Below, in pieces: positions 49,246-58,327 of a stretch of DNA of 64,000 nt; the stretch's first letter is position 1; every line of letters begins with the position of its first letter. Below the pieces are notes generated by a model. The model had not been told where the DNA came from and searched no databases. It saw only the letters and a list, made by a program, of their open reading frames with translations. The DNA is from Desulfobacterales bacterium (GTDB lineage: Bacteria; Desulfobacterota; Desulfobacteria; Desulfobacterales; Desulfosarcinaceae): assembly GCA_016218685.1 (NCBI GenBank), contig JACRDD010000020.1, forward strand, positions 62,001-126,000, given 5' to 3'. The position numbers and the translations under genes are program-made.

Positions 49246-52194
49246 ATGCGGCGTGAAAAAGATCGATTCGAGCCCACCTTTAAGATTTTCCATGAACTGA
49301 TGGCCCAACGGGTTCAGGAGATCCTGCTCGTCTCCAGCCCGTATGACGCCTACATCATGGAAGAGGACGGCCGCCTGGCCGGCCGCATCATCCACGAGTA
49401 CCGCGGCCTGAACCTGAGCCGGCCGCCGCGCATCACCTGGGCCTCCTCGGGGCGCGAAGCGCTCCAGACCCTGTCCGGTAAGCCGTTCGACCTGGTCATC
49501 ACCATGACCCGCCTGGACGATGTGGCCCCCGCGGCCCTGTGTGGGGCCATCAAGCGCGACCACGCGCACATGCCTATCTATTACCTTTCCCACGAAGCCT
49601 TGCCCGCGCCGGCCGGGTCGCCCGAGTCCGAGTGCGCCTGGATCGACCGCCGCTTCGTGTGGCTGGGCAACACCGATCTGCTGCTGGCACTGATCAAAAG
49701 CACCGAAGACCGCCTGAATGTGGCCTTCGACACCCAGGCGGCCGGCGTGCGCGTGATCCTGATCGTGGAGGACTCGCCCCTGTACCTCTCGGCCCTGCTG
49801 CCCTTCCTCTACAAGGAGATCGTGCGCCAGACCCAGGCGGCCATGGACGAGACGCTCAACGAAGAGCACCGCATCCTGCGCATGCGCGCGCGGCCCAAGA
49901 TTCTGGTGGCCGAGACGTTCGAAGAGGCCCGGGCCATCTACCGGCGCTACGCGCCGTTCCTGCTCACCGTGCTGTGCGATGCCCGCTTTCCACGCGACGG
50001 TCGCCTGGACCCGGAGGCGGGCCTGGCCCTGCTGGGCGAGATCCGCCAAAACCACCCGGAGCTGCCTTTGATGATGTTCAGCTCGGAGCCGGGCAACCGG
50101 ATGCGGGCCGAAGCCCTGGGCGCCCATTTCATCGACAAGCACGCGCCGGCCCCGCATGCCGAGATCCGCGCTTTTTTCGTGCGCAACCTGGGGTTCGAGG
50201 AGTTTGTCTTCCGCCTGCCCGACGGCCGGGAGGTGGGCCGGGCCGCCGACCTGCGCGCCATGACCCGGGTGTTGGGCACGATCCCGGATGCCGCCATCGA
50301 ATACCACGCCCGCCGCGAGCACTTCTCCACCTGGATGATGGCGCGCATGGAGCTGGAACTGGCCCACACGCTACGGGCGGCCAAGGTGGCCGACTTCGCC
50401 GGCATGGCCCAGTTGCGCGCCTATATCCTGGCGGCCATCGACCGCCAGCGCCGGGAACGCCAGCGGGGGGTGGTGGTGGATTTCAGCCAGGACGACTACG
50501 ACCCGGCGGCCGAATTCGTCAAGATCGGCACCGGCTCCCTGGGCGGCAAAGCCCGGGGCCTGGCCTTTCTCTCGGCCCTGCTCAAGGATGCCGAGGCTTT
50601 GGCGGCTGCCTATCCCAGCGTGGCCATCGGCATTCCGCGCACCCTGGTGGTCAGCACCGACGGTTTCGAGCAGTTCCTGAGTCAAAACCGGCTGCGACCG
50701 GATGCCGTGCAGGGGATGCCCGACAGCGCCATCGAGGCGCTTTTCCTGCGGGCCGCGATCCCCGAAGGCCTGCGGCGCAAGCTGGCCTCGTTTCTGGCCG
50801 CCGTGGCCGGCCCCCTGGCCGTGCGCTCCTCCAGCCTGCTGGAAGATACCCAGGCCCACCCCAGCGCCGGCCTCTATAAAACCTTCATGCTGGCCAACAA
50901 CCATCCCGATTTTGACGTCCGTTTGGCGCAGTTGCTGCGCGCCGTCCAGCGGGTGTATGCCTCCACCTATTTCGCGGCCCCCCGGGCCTTTGCGCGCCAA
51001 TCGCCCTTCGGCCTGGGGGAAGACCGCATGGCCGTGATCGTGCAGCCAGTGGTGGGCACGCGGGCCGGGCCGTACTTCTATCCGGCCATATCGGGCGTGG
51101 CCCAGTCGTTCAACTTCTACCCGGTGGCCTACATGCAGGCCGACCAAGGCGTGGTGCATGCAGCCCTGGGGTTGGGCCGCATCGTGGTCGAAGGCGGTGC
51201 CGCGCTGCACTTCTCACCGCGCCATCCGCGCCTGCTGCCCCAGATCGATACGCCGGCCAAGGCCCTGCGCAACGCCCAGCGAACCTTTTACGCCCTGGAC
51301 ATGGGCCGGGCCGACCAGACCCACATCGATCCGGAGCAGCTCACCGTCTCGCTTGCGGTGGAGGCCATGGCCGATCACCCGGCCGTGCAAACCCTGGCGA
51401 GTACCTATGTGGCCACGGACCAGCGCATCCGCGATACGGCCGCCGCCGAAGGCCGCAAGCTGATCACCTTCGCCTCGGTCCTGAAATACGATCTCTTCCC
51501 CCTGGCCGCCATCGTGACCGACCTGCTGGAGATGGGCCGGCGCGGCCTGGGCTGCCCGGTGGAGATAGAGTTCGCCGTGAACCTGCCCCGCGCTCCGGGC
51601 GAAAAGTACACCTTCGCCCTGCTGCAAGTCCGCCCCATGGGCAAACGCGAGCAGAGCATGTCCATCGCGGTGACGGCCGAAGACGAGCGCCGCGCCGTCT
51701 GCTTCTCCCGCCGGGCCCTTGGCAACGGCTTGCGCCAGGACATCCGCGACATCGTCTTCGTCAAACCCGACGTCTTCGATCCGGCCCATACCCCGGCCAT
51801 GGCCGCCGACATCGCCCGCCTGAACGAAGATCTTGAGCGCCGGGGGCGGCCCTACGTGCTCATCGGCCCGGGCCGCTGGGGATCGGCCGATCCCTGGCTG
51901 GGCATTCCCGTTACCTGGAAGGATATCCGCGGTGTGGCCGCCATCGTGGAGACCACGGCCGCCAACCTCAACGCCGAACCCTCCCAGGGCAGCCATTTCT
52001 TCCACAACCTCACGGCCCAGGGCATCGGCTATTTCACCGTGGCCGGCCCCGATACCGGATTCGTGGACTGGCCGTGGCTGGCCGGCCTGCCGCCCGAGGA
52101 CGAAACCGCCTTCGTGCGCCACGTGGCCCTGGATGAGCCCCTGCACGTCAAGCTCGACGGCAAGTCTTCGGTGGGGGTTATCGGCGACAAGTAA
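49246..52194 (+). CDS. Receiver-like domains fused to PEP synthase-type ATP-binding domain
   Basis: A 982-residue multidomain protein. Two receiver-like domains open it: about 15-150 (ILLVSSPYDAYIMEEDG) and about 165-330 (VILIVEDSPLYLSALLPFL, later LCDARFPRDGRL, MMFSSEPG). A PPDK_N-like ATP-grasp domain follows (about 425-860): IGTGSLGGKARGLAF, VRSSSLLEDTQ and the late LLQVRPM. The phospho-histidine and PEP-binding domains of true PEP synthases are absent. I chose ATG at 49246 (GAAGG upstream) over an earlier in-frame start. gdhA follows after 35 bases. What it phosphorylates is unknown. Confidence 0.75.
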   Translation: MRREKDRFEPTFKIFHELMAQRVQEILLVSSPYDAYIMEEDGRLAGRIIHEYRGLNLSRPPRITWASSGREALQTLSGKPFDLVITMTRLDDVAPAALCGAIKRDHAHMPIYYLSHEALPAPAGSPESECAWIDRRFVWLGNTDLLLALIKSTEDRLNVAFDTQAAGVRVILIVEDSPLYLSALLPFLYKEIVRQTQAAMDETLNEEHRILRMRARPKILVAETFEEARAIYRRYAPFLLTVLCDARFPRDGRLDPEAGLALLGEIRQNHPELPLMMFSSEPGNRMRAEALGAHFIDKHAPAPHAEIRAFFVRNLGFEEFVFRLPDGREVGRAADLRAMTRVLGTIPDAAIEYHARREHFSTWMMARMELELAHTLRAAKVADFAGMAQLRAYILAAIDRQRRERQRGVVVDFSQDDYDPAAEFVKIGTGSLGGKARGLAFLSALLKDAEALAAAYPSVAIGIPRTLVVSTDGFEQFLSQNRLRPDAVQGMPDSAIEALFLRAAIPEGLRRKLASFLAAVAGPLAVRSSSLLEDTQAHPSAGLYKTFMLANNHPDFDVRLAQLLRAVQRVYASTYFAAPRAFARQSPFGLGEDRMAVIVQPVVGTRAGPYFYPAISGVAQSFNFYPVAYMQADQGVVHAALGLGRIVVEGGAALHFSPRHPRLLPQIDTPAKALRNAQRTFYALDMGRADQTHIDPEQLTVSLAVEAMADHPAVQTLASTYVATDQRIRDTAAAEGRKLITFASVLKYDLFPLAAIVTDLLEMGRRGLGCPVEIEFAVNLPRAPGEKYTFALLQVRPMGKREQSMSIAVTAEDERRAVCFSRRALGNGLRQDIRDIVFVKPDVFDPAHTPAMAADIARLNEDLERRGRPYVLIGPGRWGSADPWLGIPVTWKDIRGVAAIVETTAANLNAEPSQGSHFFHNLTAQGIGYFTVAGPDTGFVDWPWLAGLPPEDETAFVRHVALDEPLHVKLDGKSSVGVIGDK

Positions 52195-52229
52195 AAGCAA
52201 TCCAACTACTTCTATAGAGGAGTGCTGCC

Positions 52230-53579
<1,350 letters not shown>

Positions 53580-53593
53580 GCCGTAAAATTCGC

Positions 53594-55102
53594 TTATTCT
53601 TCTTTTCCATTGATGGTCGCCATGATTTCCTTGAAGCTGACCACTGCCGCTTCGAGGTTTTCGATGATGTCGTTGGCCAAGAGATCCGGATCGGGCAGGT
53701 GGTCGAGGTCGGCCAGACTCTTGTCTTTGATCCAGGTGATATCGAGGCTGGTCTTGTCCCGGTTGACAATTTCTTCGTAGCTGAATTTGCGCCAGCGGCC
53801 CTCGGGGTTTTTCTCCGGATGCCAGCTCTCTTTGCGCTTGTTTCGGTTGGAGGGGTTATAACAGACAATGAACTCCTCAAGGTCTTCGAATTTCAGAGGC
53901 GACTTTTTCAGGGTGTGGCGGATGTTGGTGCGGTAATCGTAGATCCACACCGCTTGGGTCCAAGGGTCTTTGCCGGCCGGTTTGTTGTCGAAAAAAAGGA
54001 CATTGGCCTTGACCCCCTGGGCGTAGAAGATGCCGGTGGGCAGGCGCAGGATCGTGTGCAGATCGGTGCTCTCCATTAGCCGTTTGCGGACCGTTTCGCC
54101 GGCCCCGCCTTCGAAGAGCACGTTGTCGGGCACTACCACGGCCGCTTTGCCGGTGGTGTTGAGCATGGTGCGGATGTGCTGCACGAAATTCAACTGCTTG
54201 TTGCTGGTGGTGGCCCAAAAATCCTGACGGTTGTAAGTGAGCTCTTCTTTCTCCTGTTCGCCCGCTTCATTGGTGAAGGTCATGCTGCTCTTCTTGCCAA
54301 AGGGCGGGTTGGTGAGCACATAATCCACCCGCAAGCCGGAATCGGCCACGAGCGAATCGGTGGACAAAATGGAGGTGTCCGCATCGATATCGCCGATGTT
54401 GTGCAGGAACATATTCATGAGCGCCAGTCGGCGGGCGCTGGCCACGATCTCGTTGCCGTAAAAGGTTTTGTTCTTCAGGAAAACCTTTTGCTCCTTGGTA
54501 AGGGTGAAGTTCCTGGGGTTGGAGATAGCGTCGTAGGCGGCCAGGAAAAAGCCGCCGGTGCCGCAGGCCGGATCGGCGATGGTCTTCATGGGCTGGGGCT
54601 GGACACAGGCCACCATGGCCTTGATCAAAGCCCGCGGCGTAAAATACTGCCCCGCGCCGCTCTTGATATCCTCGGCGTTTTTCTCCAGCAGCCCCTCGTA
54701 TATCTTGCCCTTGACGTCCGCGCCCATCACGGCCCACTGTTCCTTGTCGATCATATCGATGAGCTTGAAGAGCTTGGCCGGGTCCTGGATCTTGTTCTGG
54801 CTTTTGGTGAAGATCTGTCCCAGGATACCCTTGGCCCGGGACAGCTCCCGCAGCAAGGTGGTGTAATGGCCTTCCAGGTCGGCTCCCCGCTTGGCGGTCA
54901 GGCTTTCCCATGTGTATGCTTTAGGGATGGCCAATTTTCGATTATAGGGCGGTTTGCTGAACTCATCGGCCATCTTCAGAAAAAGCAGATAGGTCAGTTG
55001 CTCCAAATAGTCGCCGTAACCGACGCCATCGTCGCGCAGGGTGTGGCAAAAGCTCCAGATCTTGCTGATGATGCCGGAGGTGGTGGTGGTTTCGTTGCTC
55101 AA
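53594..55102 (-). CDS. hsdM: Type I restriction-modification DNA methyltransferase
   Basis: N6-adenine methyltransferase subunit that works with HsdS, and with HsdR for cleavage. The N-terminal helical HsdM domain is followed by the SAM motif DPACGTGGF and the catalytic NPPFGKKSS. The frame opens upstream to 55132, but GAGGAA lies 9 bases before the TTG at 55102, giving about 502 residues; no ATG fits. It is the last gene of the island's minus-strand set, separated from the AlbA_2 gene by an AT-rich gap of about 135 bases, so it may have its own promoter. Confidence 0.92.
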   Translation of the reverse strand: MSNETTTTSGIISKIWSFCHTLRDDGVGYGDYLEQLTYLLFLKMADEFSKPPYNRKLAIPKAYTWESLTAKRGADLEGHYTTLLRELSRAKGILGQIFTKSQNKIQDPAKLFKLIDMIDKEQWAVMGADVKGKIYEGLLEKNAEDIKSGAGQYFTPRALIKAMVACVQPQPMKTIADPACGTGGFFLAAYDAISNPRNFTLTKEQKVFLKNKTFYGNEIVASARRLALMNMFLHNIGDIDADTSILSTDSLVADSGLRVDYVLTNPPFGKKSSMTFTNEAGEQEKEELTYNRQDFWATTSNKQLNFVQHIRTMLNTTGKAAVVVPDNVLFEGGAGETVRKRLMESTDLHTILRLPTGIFYAQGVKANVLFFDNKPAGKDPWTQAVWIYDYRTNIRHTLKKSPLKFEDLEEFIVCYNPSNRNKRKESWHPEKNPEGRWRKFSYEEIVNRDKTSLDITWIKDKSLADLDHLPDPDLLANDIIENLEAAVVSFKEIMATINGKEE

Positions 55103-55221
55103 GATGCTGTTCCTCGTATATTCGCCGCTCAATGCGAAGTTCGTTAGATATAGGGCTAATGCCCATCGATATTTAAATTATGAAATTTTACAGGTTGTTA
55201 TACAAAAGAGGGCTTTTTCGT

Positions 55222-55263
55222 TTTATCTAAAGTTTATCTAAAGTTTATCTAAAGTTTGTCTAG
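55222..55263. repeat. 11-bp tandem repeat at the AlbA_2 gene 3' end
   Basis: TTTATCTAAAG occurs three times without error (55222-55232, 55233-55243, 55244-55254), followed by a degenerate partial unit. The stop codon of the AlbA_2 gene (55238-55240) lies inside the array. As 11 is not a multiple of 3, a change in copy number could alter the end of that protein. Confidence 0.8.
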
Positions 55264-56929
55264 CACGCACCCACTTGGGGTAGCGGTTGCTGCCCTGATT
55301 CATAATGGTCTTGTCTTTTTTGGACATGGCGTGCACCAGATTGCGAATCTTGTTCTTTCTTTGATTTTCAGCCAAAACGCCCGGCAGAATATCCAGCAAC
55401 AGTTTATCGATATCTTCTCTGGAGGCTTGTTTGTATTTGTCCAGATACTCCAGAATCAGCTTCTTGAAATAATCATCTTTGAGTCCGCGGGTTCGAATAT
55501 ATTCGGCTTGCAGGTTCACTTTCTCGGCAACGTCAAAAGAGATGTGATAATTCGGCTTTCGGCCTTCGATGAGCCTTTTGGCTTTGAGCCGCTTGATCTC
55601 GGACTCCGTCAACGCTTTCTTTTTCTGGACCTTGTCGAGGGCAATGATATCGTCGAGATTCAAACCCCGCTTTTGGGCCAGCACCCTTGCGAAATCCAGG
55701 TCGAGCACTTTACCGATAATCGTGACCTTAACCCGTTCCCTGGAAAGCTCATACTCCGGCATGGGGAAAAAGCGGGCACGTTGATAGTTGAACATCTTGC
55801 GGATGCCGCCGCCGGCCGTATCCACCATCTTCAAATTGAACATGGCCGTTGCCAGGAATTTGTTCCGGTAGTGCTCTTCGGGGGCATCCTCCCGCACGAC
55901 CCGCTCCACCGACCCGGGAATGAAGCTGCCGAGATTGGTGAAGACCAACTGATCCTCCATCTCGACCACATTGATGCGGCCGCCCTTGGTGTAGTCCTGG
56001 TGGGCGATGCAGTTGTTGATGGCCTCGCGGATCACAAAGGGTTCGTATTGGTCCACTTCATCGGGGAAAAGGGTGCCGTCTTTCAGGTAACGATATTTCA
56101 GGTTGCGAATTTTGGAATAGATTTTATCGACGGCCAACAACAAGGGGCAGCTTTCAATGTGATAATCCTTGTCGTTACCTTTGGCGTCCTTGAGCACCCA
56201 CCGGATTTTGGCTTCGGCCGGGTTGATGAAATGTTCGGATTCGGTCCTGCCCAGCAACAGGATGGCCGCACGGGTTACTTTGCCTTTGATGGTCACTTTG
56301 GCTTTGTTGAGAAAGGTCAAATCATCCCATGCATCCAAATCCCTTGATTGCGCGGGGAATTTATCCTTGTAGTTCTGCCGTGCTTTTTCGATGGCCAGGG
56401 GATCGAGATCGCCGATGTCGGCGTTGCGCACGATGGCCGCACTCCAGTCTTCAGCCATGGCCTGGACCCGAATGCGTTCGATCTCTTCCAGGTTCAAGGG
56501 TGATAACTCTTCGCCGTCGCGGCCATAGTAGTGGCCTTCGAAGGCGATGGGTATTCCCTTGGGGGCGGCCGGTATCTGAAGCATGACGACCCGGCCGTCG
56601 GCCAGAAGCAATTCATGAATTTCGATGAAGGTGACCCGGTTGGTTGTCTTCTCGGCGATCTCCCCTTTGAGGCTATCGAGGTCTTTCCGGTGCGGACGAA
56701 ACTGGCTCCCCACAATGGTCCTGCCCCGATCCTTGATTCCGAAAATCAGCCAGGCGTGCGGCGCGCCCTTGAGATTGGCTTCATTGGCCAGCGCGGAAAA
56801 ATATTTGCCCAGCTTGCGGAAATCGTACCCGTTTTTCGCCTCCTTAAATTCAAACACCTCGGTCTCGGAGGGCAGGCCTCGCAGTTCGTTCAAGGTCTCT
56901 ATCAGCTCATCTTTTTTCATGCTGTTCAC
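55238..56929 (-). CDS. AlbA_2 (Schlafen-like) DNA-binding and ATPase domain protein
   Basis: A 563-residue protein embedded in the restriction-modification set. Residues about 15-130 form the AlbA_2 nucleic-acid-binding domain (FEFKEAKNGYDFRKLGKYFSA split around E and K). The middle carries a GHKL-type ATPase region (REAINNCIAHQDY; later DTAGGGIRKMF). The C-terminal third is winged-helix-like. Such proteins are called transcriptional regulators or RecG-like helicase relatives, and often occur inside type I systems. GTG at 56929 overlaps the hsdS stop and suits AAGGGA; ATG at 56920 is an alternative. It may control or assist the restriction genes. Confidence 0.82.
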   Translation of the reverse strand: MNSMKKDELIETLNELRGLPSETEVFEFKEAKNGYDFRKLGKYFSALANEANLKGAPHAWLIFGIKDRGRTIVGSQFRPHRKDLDSLKGEIAEKTTNRVTFIEIHELLLADGRVVMLQIPAAPKGIPIAFEGHYYGRDGEELSPLNLEEIERIRVQAMAEDWSAAIVRNADIGDLDPLAIEKARQNYKDKFPAQSRDLDAWDDLTFLNKAKVTIKGKVTRAAILLLGRTESEHFINPAEAKIRWVLKDAKGNDKDYHIESCPLLLAVDKIYSKIRNLKYRYLKDGTLFPDEVDQYEPFVIREAINNCIAHQDYTKGGRINVVEMEDQLVFTNLGSFIPGSVERVVREDAPEEHYRNKFLATAMFNLKMVDTAGGGIRKMFNYQRARFFPMPEYELSRERVKVTIIGKVLDLDFARVLAQKRGLNLDDIIALDKVQKKKALTESEIKRLKAKRLIEGRKPNYHISFDVAEKVNLQAEYIRTRGLKDDYFKKLILEYLDKYKQASREDIDKLLLDILPGVLAENQRKNKIRNLVHAMSKKDKTIMNQGSNRYPKWVRARQTLDKL

Positions 56930-58326
56930 TTATTTCCCTTGCAGCGGGTCTTTTTCGTTTTGGCGGCAGGGATTTCGGCCCTTTCCCGGCGAATCCGCTC
57001 CAACAGCACACCGGCCGGCTCATCGTTGGGGTCCTGGGGAACGAGCTTGCCCTCAAAGGCTTTCTTCAAGATGCTTTGACGCAAAGACTCGGCCTGCTTG
57101 AGGCTTTGCACTATGCTCTCTTCGATTTTGTCGCAGACGGAGAGGCGGGATTCGATTTCGGAGACGATGAGTTGTTGTTCTTTGATGGGTGGCAACTTAA
57201 TTAAAATTTGAACGAAACCCTTTTGAGTTAAATTTAAACCACTATCGCTTATGCCTGTTTTCATCCTTTCGATTTCATCGGAATAATCAGGTGAATTTAA
57301 AGCCATTGCCAGAAAATTTGGTATTATCTCATTAGCTTTTACTCTAATGCGATAAACTTTATCACTATTAATAAGTTTAGGCCTAACATGCTTAATCATG
57401 CAGCAAACCCCAACTCGCACCCGCGGGCCTGCGCGGGTTATTAATATATCTCCAGGTTGAAGTTCATGTTGTTTGCGCGGTTCAAGGTTGATTGGCAATA
57501 ATTTGTTTTCAGTCTCTAAAAAATAGCCCAATTGGATAGCAGTGGTTTTGATGACTGCCCATTCATTGTTATGGTGCGATGATTTATTCTCACACTTAGG
57601 GCTCCAACCTTGGTCTAATGTTTTGATCACGTCTGATATCTTTGTCCACTTCCAGCTCTTTGGTAATTCCCCGCCAACCGTATTCTTATTCGTCAGCTTA
57701 CCTTCGAACGCCCATTTTAAGACGGCCTGGCGATAGACTTTGAGTTGTTGCTGCGCGGTTTTGAGGCTTTCGATGCCTTTATCCAAACTGCTGAACAGCT
57801 CTTCTATTTTGGCGACGATGCGGTGCTGCTCGGGAAGATAAGCGAGTGGAATCTGACACAACTTCAATTGTGTTGTATTGATTCTTGGCCTTGTTGCACC
57901 GTGTATTTTGTTGATTAGCTGTTGATACATTTCTCTTGTTGAAAAGTAGTAAAATAGATATTTGTTGCAAATTTTACTTACACAGGGTCTTATTAAGAAG
58001 CAATCTGCTTTATTGATAGCCTTGTCGATAGAATCGGGAAGAATCACGGCTCTTATGTTTTCGGAAACAAATGATGAAAGTATAATATCCCCTTTCGCTA
58101 CAGTGTGCTTCTTAATTGTTTCGTATTTGCTTTCTGTAACGAATGATTGGAATTCATTTCTGAATTCCATATACCCGATATTCTCCAAACGAATTACTCT
58201 TACTCCTTTTTTGACATAATCAGCGGTTTTTAGATTTGAGCCAAAAGGTCCGTCAGAAACTTTATCAACAAGCTCCTTCAGGCCCACTCGTACCCACCCC
58301 TTCGGCAATTCACTATTCTCAATCAT
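56926..58326 (-). CDS. hsdS: Type I restriction-modification specificity subunit
   Basis: A 466-residue DNA recognition subunit with two target-recognition domains, each followed by a conserved coiled spacer: LPEQHRIVAKIEELFSSLDKG with QAVLKWAFEGKL, and IKEQQLIVSEIESRL with SILKKAFEGKLVPQD. Each half binds one part of a split recognition sequence. ATG at 58326 follows the hsdR stop by one base. The recognition domains are visibly AT-richer than the spacers and the flanking genes, as expected where recognition modules have been exchanged. Confidence 0.93.
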   Translation of the reverse strand: MIENSELPKGWVRVGLKELVDKVSDGPFGSNLKTADYVKKGVRVIRLENIGYMEFRNEFQSFVTESKYETIKKHTVAKGDIILSSFVSENIRAVILPDSIDKAINKADCFLIRPCVSKICNKYLFYYFSTREMYQQLINKIHGATRPRINTTQLKLCQIPLAYLPEQHRIVAKIEELFSSLDKGIESLKTAQQQLKVYRQAVLKWAFEGKLTNKNTVGGELPKSWKWTKISDVIKTLDQGWSPKCENKSSHHNNEWAVIKTTAIQLGYFLETENKLLPINLEPRKQHELQPGDILITRAGPRVRVGVCCMIKHVRPKLINSDKVYRIRVKANEIIPNFLAMALNSPDYSDEIERMKTGISDSGLNLTQKGFVQILIKLPPIKEQQLIVSEIESRLSVCDKIEESIVQSLKQAESLRQSILKKAFEGKLVPQDPNDEPAGVLLERIRRERAEIPAAKTKKTRCKGNK

Positions 58327-58327
58327 C

